64,000 nt of DNA from Candidatus Polarisedimenticolia bacterium. GTDB taxonomy: Bacteria > Acidobacteriota > Polarisedimenticolia > Gp22-AA2 > AA152. Under the pieces are notes generated by a model. That model saw only the letters and a program-made list of their open reading frames with translations, made no database searches and was not told where the DNA came from. Every line of letters begins with the position of its first letter. Position 1 is the first letter of the stretch. The DNA lies in the NCBI GenBank assembly GCA_036004685.1, contig DASYRE010000031.1, forward strand, positions 230,353 through 294,352, written 5' to 3'. The position numbers and the translations under genes are program-made. This document shows, piece by piece, positions 1 through 8,148 of this stretch.

Positions 1-1773
1 GACTTTGCGCTCCCGCTCCAGCTCCGTGACCGGAAAGCCGGGATTGCGCATCACGTCGAGGAGAAGGTCGAGGCCGCCGGGAAGGAAACGGGAGAGGATT
101 CCGATCGAGAAGCCGAGATAGTCGTCGTCGAACACCCGCTCCAGGCTGCAGCCGAAGGATTCGATCTCGATGGCGATTCGATGCGCGTCCCGGAGCGGCG
201 TGCCCTTGGCCATCGTCGCGAGGGTCAGCCGGGAGATCCCGGTATTCTGCGGCGTCTCCTGCGATCGGCCTCCCCGGAACAGGACGACGACGTTCGCCAC
301 GGGCAGGCGGGGGTTCTCCTCGACCAGCAGGGTCGCGCCGCCCGGAAGCGAGAGGCGCACCGGCTCGCGCGCGGCGCGCGAGAAAGCCGACGGAGCGGGC
401 GGGCGGCGGATCGCTTCCGGAAGCTGCGCCGGGCTCGGGAGCGCGACGTCTTGGGCCGGAGTCAGGAACCGCCTGCGGATTTCCGCTTCGTCGAGGGCGT
501 AGGAGGCATCGGTTTCGGGCACGTAGGCGAGGAAAGAGGCCCGGCCCGGGACGAGGTAGGAGCGCGCGGCTCTCAGGACGGCCTCCGGCGTCACCTCCTG
601 CAGCTTCCGGACGAACTCGTCCGCCAGGTGATAATCCCCCAGCGATTCGTAATAGGCCAGATTCGAGGAGACGCCCGTGACGTCGCTCTGGGCCAGGTAG
701 TACTGGCTCTCGACGGCGCTGCGCGCCTTGAGGATCTCCTCGGGGAAGGGCCCCTGCGAGCCGATGCCCGCCAGCACCCCCAGGATCGCCGTCGCGGCGT
801 CCCGCACCTGCCCCGGCTCGAGCTCGGCGCTGACGGTGAGGGTCCCCAGATCGGCGAAAACCTCCGTGCCGGAGCCGATCCCCTCCACGAGCCCGCGATT
901 CTCCTTCACCTCCTGGAACAGCCGGCTGCTCCTTCCCTTCCCCAGGATGGTGGCCAGGATCCGCACCGGAAGATCGTCGGGATCGAAGAGGGGGACGGTT
1001 CGAAAGCCGATGAACAGATGGGCGCGCTTGATGTCGCCGCTGAGGACGCGGTGCCGGAAGTCCTCCTGCGGGGGCTCGGGGGGAGAGGACCGACGCGCTC
1101 CGGAACGGGCCGGCATCGATCCCAGCCGCCGGCGGGCCGCGTCCAGGACGTCGCGCGTCTCCACGTCTCCGACCACGCACAGGATCACGTTCTCGGCGCA
1201 ATAGTGGCGGCGGTAGAAGTCCATCAGCTTGTCGCGCGTGAAGTCGCGCAGCATCTCTTCGTGGCCGATCCGCCAGCGCCGGATCCGATGGACGCGGAAC
1301 GCGAGTTCGTTGAGCTTCTCGGCGGCGAACGCCCCGGGATTGTCCATCTTCCGGCGGGCTTCCTGGATGATGGCTTCCAGCTCCCGGGACAGCTCCGCCG
1401 GATCGATCAACGGGTTCATCAAGGCATCCGACTGGATGTCGAGCCCCTGTGAGAAGGCGCCGGCGGGAAGCGTGAAGTAGTAGTGGGTGAAATCGTAGTA
1501 GGTCCCCGCGTTCAGCTCGCCTCCGAGGGACTTCACCTCGCGGGCGATCTGATCGGGCGAGGGGCGGCTCGGCGTCCCCTTGAAGAACATGTGCTCGATG
1601 ACGTGGGCAATCCCGACTTCGTCGTCTTCTTCGTTGAAATAGCCCGCTTTCACCCACACGTTCAAGGCGACCACGGGCGCGGCGTGGCTCTCCTTCACGA
1701 GGATCGTGAGCCCGTTGGGAAGCCTTTCCCGGGTGACGTCGTCGGTGAGACGGCGCCGGTTCGCGTCGATCAC
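1..1773 (-). CDS. tandem M16 family zinc metallopeptidase (3' end outside the window)
   Basis: Read on the minus strand, the frame is open from 1773 to the left edge (591 codons), so the C-terminus is missing. The N-terminal half carries the inverted zinc motif HxxEH (H57, E60, H61, in HVIEHMFFKGT) followed by the NAGTYYDFTHYY segment typical of M16 catalytic domains. A second M16-like half begins around residue 470 (VRLSLPGGATLLVEENPRLP). The tandem arrangement resembles the PqqL/YmxG type processing peptidases. The start is fixed well: an in-frame stop lies at 1837-1839 and the only start codon after it is GTG 1773, preceded by AGGAATGGAG. There is therefore no signal peptide, which argues for a cytoplasmic enzyme as annotated. 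Substrate unknown. It is divergent from the dcw operon. Confidence 0.88.
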   Translation of the reverse strand, partial: MIDANRRRLTDDVTRERLPNGLTILVKESHAAPVVALNVWVKAGYFNEEDDEVGIAHVIEHMFFKGTPSRPSPDQIAREVKSLGGELNAGTYYDFTHYYFTLPAGAFSQGLDIQSDALMNPLIDPAELSRELEAIIQEARRKMDNPGAFAAEKLNELAFRVHRIRRWRIGHEEMLRDFTRDKLMDFYRRHYCAENVILCVVGDVETRDVLDAARRRLGSMPARSGARRSSPPEPPQEDFRHRVLSGDIKRAHLFIGFRTVPLFDPDDLPVRILATILGKGRSSRLFQEVKENRGLVEGIGSGTEVFADLGTLTVSAELEPGQVRDAATAILGVLAGIGSQGPFPEEILKARSAVESQYYLAQSDVTGVSSNLAYYESLGDYHLADEFVRKLQEVTPEAVLRAARSYLVPGRASFLAYVPETDASYALDEAEIRRRFLTPAQDVALPSPAQLPEAIRRPPAPSAFSRAAREPVRLSLPGGATLLVEENPRLPVANVVVLFRGGRSQETPQNTGISRLTLATMAKGTPLRDAHRIAIEIESFGCSLERVFDDDYLGFSIGILSRFLPGGLDLLLDVMRNPGFPVTELERERKV

Positions 1774-2529
1774 GGGATCTCCATTCCTGTGGGTGCTCTG
1801 GAAATCGGGCTTTGCGGCGAGGCGCGGAAAACTCGATCAGTCTAGCACAGTCGCTGAACGGCCGTTTCGAGATTGGCGATCCGATCGGCGAGACCCGACG
1901 ATGTCGACGGCAGCCGGATTGGGTCGCGCCTCGCCCCGGCCCGACGTGCCACACCTCCGAGCCCGGCGTGGCAGGCGCAGACTGGCAACATGGCGCGCAT
2001 CCCGCCGGGCGCCACGCAAACTCGGCCCGCCGATCGCCAGGGGTCGCGAGAGGCCTCGCGGCGCGGTGGATGACGGAATGGCTCCGAGCAGCGGAGGATT
2101 CCGATGGGAGGGAGGAGTCGCGAAAGCGTCCTCCGGGGGAAGCGGATCGGCGCGCGATTCGCGGCGGCCGGCGGCGCTGAAGAATCAGGAAACCGCGGGA
2201 AAACAGCCTACGACAAGAGGTATGACGGAGGCCTGTCGTGGATTATATTTTTATACTTCACTTACATTGTCGAGCGTGAATACCGACGTTTGACCAATCG
2301 GGCGAAGGAGCGCCTGGATGATTTCTCGAGGAGACCCATCCCGCAGCCAGTGAATCGTCCGCTTATTTGGCCGGCGCCCGCCCGCTCGACCGCTTCTAAG
2401 CTATACACTATCTTGTGGGTTAGCGAGGCATCAACTCCAGGAATACGGTAAAACCGGCAATTCAGGCTTTGCGTTGCTGCTAGTTCTTCCATCCTCAAGA
2501 CTTCCGGTCGGAGGTCTGTTATTTTTGCC
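1774..2529. other. 756-bp divergent intergenic region, no gene recognised
   Basis: This region lies between the divergently read M16 peptidase and the dcw promoter. Short open frames exist on both strands, but none has a convincing start, ribosome binding site or recognisable product. It becomes distinctly AT-rich around 2230-2290 and 2390-2410 compared with its flanks. I see no tRNA or known ncRNA signature. Confidence 0.5.
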
Positions 2530-2558
2530 TTGACACCCCCCGCCCGAGTCAATATCAT
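2530..2558 (+). promoter_or_regulatory. sigma70-type promoter of the dcw operon
   Basis: TTGACA at 2530-2535, a 17-base spacer, then TATCAT at 2553-2558. This is a perfect -35 and a 5-of-6... -10-like hexamer at ideal spacing, oriented toward mraZ. Transcription would start near 2565 and give a leader of about 158 bases before the mraZ start codon. Confidence 0.75.
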
Positions 2559-2566
2559 GCGCTCCC

Positions 2567-2590
2567 GTGGAACAAAGTGGAATTAAGTGG
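2567..2590 (+). promoter_or_regulatory. triple MraZ box (putative autoregulatory operator)
   Basis: Three direct repeats of GTGGA begin at 2567, 2577 and 2587, an exact 10-base period, placed at the expected transcription start just after the -10 element. MraZ proteins are known to bind direct repeats with a TGGG/GTGG core at 10-bp spacing upstream of mraZ. The position suggests repression of the whole dcw operon by its first product. Binding itself is inferred. Confidence 0.72.
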
Positions 2591-2650
2591 AGATCGTTCT
2601 CGCATTCCCTTTGCTTCCGGCGGAAAACACCCCGAGAGTAAAGAATAGAC

Positions 2651-2672
2651 CCCGGAAAGCAATCCTTCCGGG
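2651..2672 (+). other. hairpin in the mraZ leader
   Basis: CCCGGAA (2651-2657) pairs with TTCCGGG (2666-2672) around an 8-base loop. Two further pairs are possible past a bulge. No T-run follows, so it is not an intrinsic terminator. It lies about 50 bases before the mraZ start and may only stabilise the leader. Confidence 0.35.
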
Positions 2673-2722
2673 TCGCGACGGGAAACGGAAGCTTCGCTGG
2701 CTCTCCTATCGGGGACGGGCGC

Positions 2723-3163
2723 ATGCTCAGGGGCAACCACCCCGCGAAGATCGACGAGAAGGGACGCCTGAAGATCCCCACCTCCTTCCGCAATCTCATC
2801 GAGCAGCAATACGGCAAGGATCTCTTCATCACGAGCATCTCCGGAGAGTTCGTGCGCATCTATCCGATGCCGATATGGCTCGAGATCGAAAAGAAAATCG
2901 CCGCGGTCTCCTCGATGAATCCCACCATCCAGCGTTTCCTGAACCGCGTCAACTACTACGGCTCGGTCGGCACCCTCGACGCCCAGGGGCGGGTCGTCAT
3001 CCAGCCGCTTCTCCGGCGGTCGGCCGACGTCACCGGAGACGTCGCCGTGCTCGGACACCAGCGGTACCTGGACGTCTGGAACCACGATCGAATCAAGACG
3101 AAGCTTGAAGCCGAGCCGGTCAGCGAAGAGGATCAAAACGTCCTCGCGTCGTTCGAAATCTGA
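2723..3163 (+). CDS. mraZ: transcriptional regulator MraZ
   Basis: A 146-residue protein with the two tandem SpoVT/AbrB-like domains of MraZ: DEKGRLKIP near residue 14 and DAQGRVVIQ near residue 88. MraZ forms a ring-shaped oligomer that binds DNA repeats upstream of its own gene and represses the division and cell wall operon. It is the first gene of the dcw operon, in the usual place before rsmH, with a 12-base gap to the next start. The length matches the family. The start is ATG in MLRGNHPAKID, preceded by a weak GGGGA. Autoregulation through the boxes at 2567-2590 is inferred from their position. Confidence 0.96.
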   Translation: MLRGNHPAKIDEKGRLKIPTSFRNLIEQQYGKDLFITSISGEFVRIYPMPIWLEIEKKIAAVSSMNPTIQRFLNRVNYYGSVGTLDAQGRVVIQPLLRRSADVTGDVAVLGHQRYLDVWNHDRIKTKLEAEPVSEEDQNVLASFEI

Positions 3164-3175
3164 TCCGGGAGCGCG

Positions 3176-4180
3176 ATGATCGCCGAGGTTGCCGCCGTGA
3201 TGTCCGAGCCGCCCCCCGCAGGGATTTCGCACCGGCCGGTCCTGGTCGGGGAGACCGTGAGCCTTCTGGCGCCGCGGCTCGGGGCGATCGTCGTGGACTG
3301 CACGGTCGGGTTGGGAGGTCACGCGCGGGCGCTGCTCGCGGCGATCGGAGACCGCGGCCGCGTGCTGGGCCTGGATCGCGACGCCGAATCGCTCGAGATC
3401 GCCGCGCGGAATCTCGAGGAGTTCGGCGACCGGTTCGTGCCCGTGCACGCCGACTACCGCGATCTCCGGCGAGTCCTGGCGGAGAAGAAAGTCGGCTCGG
3501 TGGACGCCCTTCTCGCCGATCTGGGCTTCTCTTCGTTCCAGATCGACTCCGCCGATCGGGGATTCTCGTTCCGGGTCGATGCGCCGCTCGACATGAGGAT
3601 GGACCGATCCTCGGGCAAGACGGCGGCCGATCTCCTCGCCGAGCTCGGCGAGAACGAGATCGCGACGCTGCTGCGGACCTTCGGCGAGGAACGATCCGCC
3701 CGGCGAATCGCCCGGGCCCTCGTGGAGGAGCGGCGGCGCCGGAGGGTCCGCACGACGCTGGACCTGGCGCGCCTGGTCGAGCGGACGCTGGGAGCGAGGG
3801 GCGGCGCGCGGATCCATCCCGCGACGCGCACCTTCCAGGCCGTGAGAATCGCCGTGAACCGCGAGCTGGAAGGGCTCGAGGAATTCGTGCGGGAAGCGTG
3901 CTCGATCCTGGCGGCCGGCGGGCGGGCGGCCTTCATCTCCTTCCACTCGCTGGAGGACCGGATCGTCAAGCAAACGCTCCGGTCGCTCTCGCCCCGCTGC
4001 GTCTGCCCGCCCGCTTTTCCTCGATGCACCTGCGGCCGCCCCGGCCTCGTCGAGTCGATCACCCGAAGGGCGGTGCGGCCCGGGACGGAGGAGATCCGCG
4101 CGAATCCGCGCTCCCGCAGCGCCCGGCTGCGGGCGGTGCGCCGGCTGCCGGATCCGGCGCCGGCGGGAGGGCGCTCGTGA
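3176..4180 (+). CDS. rsmH: 16S rRNA (cytosine-1402-N4)-methyltransferase RsmH (MraW)
   Basis: A 334-residue protein. It methylates N4 of C1402 in the 30S ribosomal P site using S-adenosylmethionine. Seen: the start of the family core (SHRPVLVGETVSLL), the SAM-binding segment VDCTVGLGGHA around residues 39-49, the GLDRDAESL stretch, and the C-terminal FISFHSLEDRIVK block with a CVCPPAFPRCTCG segment. The ATG at 3176 has GGGAG upstream. A second ATG at 3200 is possible, but no better. It overlaps ftsL by four bases (GTGA). Confidence 0.97.
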   Translation: MIAEVAAVMSEPPPAGISHRPVLVGETVSLLAPRLGAIVVDCTVGLGGHARALLAAIGDRGRVLGLDRDAESLEIAARNLEEFGDRFVPVHADYRDLRRVLAEKKVGSVDALLADLGFSSFQIDSADRGFSFRVDAPLDMRMDRSSGKTAADLLAELGENEIATLLRTFGEERSARRIARALVEERRRRRVRTTLDLARLVERTLGARGGARIHPATRTFQAVRIAVNRELEGLEEFVREACSILAAGGRAAFISFHSLEDRIVKQTLRSLSPRCVCPPAFPRCTCGRPGLVESITRRAVRPGTEEIRANPRSRSARLRAVRRLPDPAPAGGRS

Positions 4181-4587
4181 GATCCCAGGATTCGACCCGC
4201 CGCGTCGTCCTGAATCAACACCTGGTCAAGGAGCGGGACCAGGCGCGCGTCCGGGACCTGCGGCGGGTGGTGTGGATTTGCGCCGCCATCCTCGCGCCGG
4301 TCCTCTTCTACGTCTGGCAGCAGGTGGAGTACATCCGCTACGGCTACCAGGTGGAGCAGCTGCGGACGGAGAGAAGCCGCCTGACGGAATGGAACCGGAA
4401 GCTGAAGCTTGAACGGGCCACCCTGCTGAACCTGAAGCGGATCGAAAAGGTCGCCTCGGGACGGCTCGGCCTCGTGCCACCCTCGCCGGAAAACACCGTG
4501 AAGATTCGGCTCAGCGGCGACGGCTCACCCGCGAGCGTGGCGCGCCGCAAGGATCCGGTCGACGGGCTGGCCGCGGCGGAACGGTAA
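4177..4587 (+). CDS. ftsL: cell division protein FtsL
   Basis: A 136-residue bitopic protein with a short basic cytoplasmic N-terminus, one transmembrane helix (VVWICAAILAPVLFYVWQQV, about residues 31-50), and then a predicted coiled coil (VEQLRTERSRLTEWNRKLKLE). This is the FtsL architecture, and the position between rsmH and ftsI is the canonical one. FtsL forms the divisome subcomplex with FtsB and FtsQ and activates FtsWI. Primary sequence is poorly conserved in the family, so the call rests on topology and synteny. The start is GTG 4177, overlapping the rsmH stop (GTGA), with GGAGG upstream. Confidence 0.85.
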   Translation: MRSQDSTRRVVLNQHLVKERDQARVRDLRRVVWICAAILAPVLFYVWQQVEYIRYGYQVEQLRTERSRLTEWNRKLKLERATLLNLKRIEKVASGRLGLVPPSPENTVKIRLSGDGSPASVARRKDPVDGLAAAER

Positions 4588-4600
4588 GGGAGACACTTCC

Positions 4601-6658
4601 ATGTGGCAGCGTGGAAAGATGCCGGAGCGCGTGACGATCCTGATCGGCGCGCTGGGCCTCGCCTTCGCCGGCGTGCAGCTTCGCCTGATTCAGGTGCAGG
4701 TCCTCCAGGCCCCCCGCCTGCGGGCGGTGGCGCGCTCGCAGCAGGAGGCGGTGATCACGCTCGACCCGAAGCGCGGCCCCATCTACGACCGGAACGGGAA
4801 GGAGCTGGCTCTTTCGGTCGACGTCGACTCCGTGTACGCCGATCCTTCGCAGATCGCGAATCCCACGCTCGCCGCGCGAAACCTCTCGAGAGTCCTGGGC
4901 GTGCGGTTCGAAGATCTCCGGGCGAAGCTCAAGAGCGGCAAGCGATTCGCCTGGGTCCAGCGGAAGATCACGCCGGCGCAGCGCCGCGCCGTGGAAGCGC
5001 TGAAGATCAAGGGCATCGGCTTCGTCAAGGAGAGCAAGCGGTACTATCCGAACGGCCCGCTCGCGGCACACGTCCTCGGATACGCGGGAGTCGACAACCA
5101 GGGGCTCGACGGGATCGAGTACTCGCGCGACGCGGACGTGCGGGGAAAGCCGGGACGCCTCTCCACAATCCGCGACGGCCGGGGCGGAAGGGCGCTCACG
5201 ACCAACGAGCATCCCCCCACGGCCGGGCGCTCAGTCGTCCTGTCGCTGGACCTGGTGGTCCAGCACCTGGCCGAGAAGGAGCTCGAGGCCGCGGTCGCCG
5301 AGCACCAGGCCCGCGGCGGAACCGCCATCGTGCTCCGCCCCGACACCGGCGAGATCCTGGCGCTCGCGAACCGTCCCACCTTCGACCCGAACGTCTATTC
5401 CGAATACTCGGACGAGTCGAGGCGCAACCGTGCGATCGGGGCGATCTACGAGCCGGGGTCCACGTTCAAGGTCGTGACCGCGGGGGCGGCGCTGGAGGAG
5501 AAGAAGGTCACTCCGGCCACGGTCCTTTATTGCGAGCACGGCGCCATCCAGATCGGCAAGTTCACGATCAAGGAGGACCGCCTTCCCTTCGACTATCTCA
5601 CGGTCGAGCAGATCGTCGAAAAATCGAGCAATGTCGGAGCGATCAAGCTGGCGCTGATGATGCCCCCCTCGGTCTTCTACCGCCATCTCACCGATTTCGG
5701 CTTCGGGGAATCGACCGGCATCGACCTTCCCGGAGAGACGCGGGGCCTGCTGCGCCCCCCCGAGAGCTGGTCGGGACTGTCGCAGGCGTCCCTCGCGATC
5801 GGCCAGGAAGTCGGGGTCACGCCGCTCCAATCGGTCACGGCGGTCTCGGCGGTGGCGAGCGGCGGGATTCTCCGCCGGCCGTGGATCGTCGCCGGCCTGG
5901 TGGGCGAGGACGGCGGGATCTCGCGGCCGGCGCGCTCCGCCGATCCGGGACGGCGCATCATCTCGCCCGCCACGGCGGCGGCCATGACCTCCATCCTGGA
6001 GAAGGTAGTCACCGACGGCACCGGCAAAGCCGCGGCGATTCCCGGCTACGGCGTGGCGGGCAAGACAGGGACCGCGCAGAAGATCGACGAGACGGGACGT
6101 TACAGCCGGGGGAAGTACGTCGCCTCGTTCGTGGGCTTCGTTCCGTCGCGCGATCCGGCGCTCGCCATCATCGTCGTCGTGGACGAGCCGCACCACGGCT
6201 TCCACGGCGGCGAGATCGCCGCGCCCGTCTTCGCCCGGATCGCCCTCCCCGCCCTCCAATATCTCGGCGTGATGCCCGCCGAAGGAGGCGTGATCCTGAA
6301 CCGCGGCGCGGAGATTCAAGCCTCGCTGCGGAGCCTGGAGGCGATGCCTTCCGTGGCCCGCGGGGGTCTCGCCAGGCGCCGCCCGAAGCGCGCCGAGCAG
6401 ACGGCGCGCTTCCTGCCTCTCGCCGCGCCGGAGCTCGGGGGGCGTGCCGGCGGCGATTCCGGCAGCGACGAGGTGGCCGAAATGCCGGACCTCTCCGGCA
6501 TGAGCTTGCGGGAAGCCACCATCCTGCTGGCCCAGATGGGGCTCACACCCCATATCAACGGCCGCGGACCGCTGGTAGGAAGCCAGAGTCCCGAACCCGG
6601 CGCGGAAGTCCGTTCCGGAGAGGCATGCAGCCTGGCTCTGACGGAGGAGCGGCCTTGA
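4601..6658 (+). CDS. ftsI: septal peptidoglycan transpeptidase FtsI (PBP3) with C-terminal PASTA domain
   Basis: A 685-residue class B penicillin-binding protein. An N-terminal membrane anchor (about residues 10-27) precedes the PBP dimerisation domain. The transpeptidase domain carries SxxK at S287 (STFK), SSN at 342 and KTGT at 488. Residues from about 627 form a PASTA repeat (MPDLSGMSLREATILL). PASTA domains are typical of Gram-positive PBP2x/SpoVD and are absent from enterobacterial FtsI, but occur in other diderm lineages. It cross-links septal peptidoglycan as partner of FtsW. The ATG at 4601 follows GGGAG, 13 bases after ftsL. The stop overlaps the murE start (TTGA). A very long frame in another register across this gene is a shadow except for its murE part. 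Confidence 0.96.
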   Translation: MWQRGKMPERVTILIGALGLAFAGVQLRLIQVQVLQAPRLRAVARSQQEAVITLDPKRGPIYDRNGKELALSVDVDSVYADPSQIANPTLAARNLSRVLGVRFEDLRAKLKSGKRFAWVQRKITPAQRRAVEALKIKGIGFVKESKRYYPNGPLAAHVLGYAGVDNQGLDGIEYSRDADVRGKPGRLSTIRDGRGGRALTTNEHPPTAGRSVVLSLDLVVQHLAEKELEAAVAEHQARGGTAIVLRPDTGEILALANRPTFDPNVYSEYSDESRRNRAIGAIYEPGSTFKVVTAGAALEEKKVTPATVLYCEHGAIQIGKFTIKEDRLPFDYLTVEQIVEKSSNVGAIKLALMMPPSVFYRHLTDFGFGESTGIDLPGETRGLLRPPESWSGLSQASLAIGQEVGVTPLQSVTAVSAVASGGILRRPWIVAGLVGEDGGISRPARSADPGRRIISPATAAAMTSILEKVVTDGTGKAAAIPGYGVAGKTGTAQKIDETGRYSRGKYVASFVGFVPSRDPALAIIVVVDEPHHGFHGGEIAAPVFARIALPALQYLGVMPAEGGVILNRGAEIQASLRSLEAMPSVARGGLARRRPKRAEQTARFLPLAAPELGGRAGGDSGSDEVAEMPDLSGMSLREATILLAQMGLTPHINGRGPLVGSQSPEPGAEVRSGEACSLALTEERP

Positions 6659-8148
6659 TTCTCTCCCGCATCCTGGAAGACGTGGCGGTGGACCGCATTA
6701 CCGGCCCCGCCGACCCGACCGTCCTCGGACTCGCCTACGACTCGAGGAAAGTGGAGGAGGGGTATCTTTTCGCCGCCATCGCGGGGGAGGTCCGGGACGG
6801 CAGTCAGTTCATCCCCGAAGCGGTGCAGCGCGGCGCGTGCGCGATCCTCTCCAGCCGTCCCGCGCCGGATCCTCCCCCGGTCACCTGGGTGCGCGTCCCG
6901 GACGACCGCGAGGCGCTGGCGATCGCGGCGCGCAACTACTATTCGCGCCCCGACGAGCGAACGGGGGTGATCGGCGTCACCGGAACCAACGGGAAGACCA
7001 CGGTGGTCCATCTGGTGGAGTCGATCCTCAAGGCCGCCGGAGAGAAAGTATGCGCGCTGGGGACGCTCGCCTATCGAATCGGGAGCGAGGAGATGCGCGC
7101 GGAGCGCACGACTCCCGAATCGGTCGACCTGTGCCGCATCCTGGATCGGGCCGCGAGCGAAGGATGCCGCCACGCCGTGATGGAAGTCTCCTCGCACTCC
7201 CTCGCGCTCAAGCGCGTCGCCGGCCTGCGCTTCGCCGCCGCGGTCTTCACGAACCTGACCCGGGATCATCTCGACTTCCACGGCGACATGGAGCATTACC
7301 GGGAAGCCAAGTCGATGCTTTTCCGCGACCTGCCGGAAGGGCACCCCGCGGTGGTGAACGCCGACGATCCGGCCGCCTCGCACTTCCTGTCGCTCACGCG
7401 CGGCCGGCCGGTCACCTACGGATTCGGGGAAGGCGCCGACGTGCGGATCGAATCCTTCCAGCCGGACTGGAAGGGGATCCAGATGACGCTGAGCGTGGCG
7501 GGCGCGGCGCTGCCGCTGAGAAGCCGTCTTTTCGGCCGCCCGAACGCGAGCAACATCGCGGCCGCCGTCGCCGCGACCACGGCGCTCGGCACAAAGCCGG
7601 AGCACGCCGCCGCCGGAGTCGCGGCGCTGGCCGGAGTCCCGGGCCGTCTGGAGAGCGTCGAGGCGGGGCAGCGGTTTTCCGTCTACGTCGACTACGCGCA
7701 CACTGACGACGCCCTGACCAGCACGCTGAAGACCGTGCGCGAGCTCCGCCCCCGGCGGCTGATCGTGGTCTTCGGCTGCGGCGGCGATCGCGACCGGACG
7801 AAGCGGCCTCTCATGGGGGCGGCCGCGGCGCGGCTCGCCGATCTCGCGATCCTCACTTCCGACAATCCGCGCACCGAGGACCCGCTCGCCATCGTGGCGG
7901 AGGTCGAGAAGGGAATCCTCAAGGTGACTTCCGATCGAAAGCGCTACCGGGTCATCCCCGATCGGCGGGAAGCGATTCGGGCGGCGCTCATGGAGGCGGA
8001 CGGGGGGGACGCGGTCCTGATCGCGGGAAAGGGTCACGAGACGTATCAGATCCTCCGGGATCGGACCGTTCCCTTCGACGATCGGGAAGTGGCGCGCGAG
8101 ATTCTCCGGACCCGGGTGCCGGCGAATTCCGGCCATGGCGCGCCTTAG
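6655..8148 (+). CDS. murE: UDP-MurNAc-tripeptide synthetase MurE, meso-diaminopimelate-adding
   Basis: A 497-residue Mur ligase that adds the third residue of the peptidoglycan stem peptide in the cytoplasm. The ATP loop GTNGKT is at residues 110-115. The DNPR motif at 403-406 is the signature of enzymes that add meso-diaminopimelate rather than lysine, so this organism probably has DAP-type peptidoglycan. The start is TTG 6655, overlapping the ftsI TGA, with GGAGGAG upstream. No ATG upstream makes sense because that region is ftsI. It overlaps murF by 14 bases. Confidence 0.95.
   Translation: MILSRILEDVAVDRITGPADPTVLGLAYDSRKVEEGYLFAAIAGEVRDGSQFIPEAVQRGACAILSSRPAPDPPPVTWVRVPDDREALAIAARNYYSRPDERTGVIGVTGTNGKTTVVHLVESILKAAGEKVCALGTLAYRIGSEEMRAERTTPESVDLCRILDRAASEGCRHAVMEVSSHSLALKRVAGLRFAAAVFTNLTRDHLDFHGDMEHYREAKSMLFRDLPEGHPAVVNADDPAASHFLSLTRGRPVTYGFGEGADVRIESFQPDWKGIQMTLSVAGAALPLRSRLFGRPNASNIAAAVAATTALGTKPEHAAAGVAALAGVPGRLESVEAGQRFSVYVDYAHTDDALTSTLKTVRELRPRRLIVVFGCGGDRDRTKRPLMGAAAARLADLAILTSDNPRTEDPLAIVAEVEKGILKVTSDRKRYRVIPDRREAIRAALMEADGGDAVLIAGKGHETYQILRDRTVPFDDREVAREILRTRVPANSGHGAP

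Noticed and set aside
170..1845. Long plus-strand open frames over the left end
   Set aside because: They are antisense shadows of the M16 peptidase, whose HxxEH motif and codon pattern are on the minus strand.
2262..2558. 98-codon minus-strand frame upstream of mraZ
   Set aside because: It would start inside the dcw -10 element, lacks a ribosome binding site and has no recognisable family.
4603..8148. A 1181-codon plus-strand frame suggesting a giant protein
   Set aside because: Only its last part, from TTG 6655, is real (murE). The rest is an out-of-frame reading of ftsI rich in Arg/Pro/Gly.
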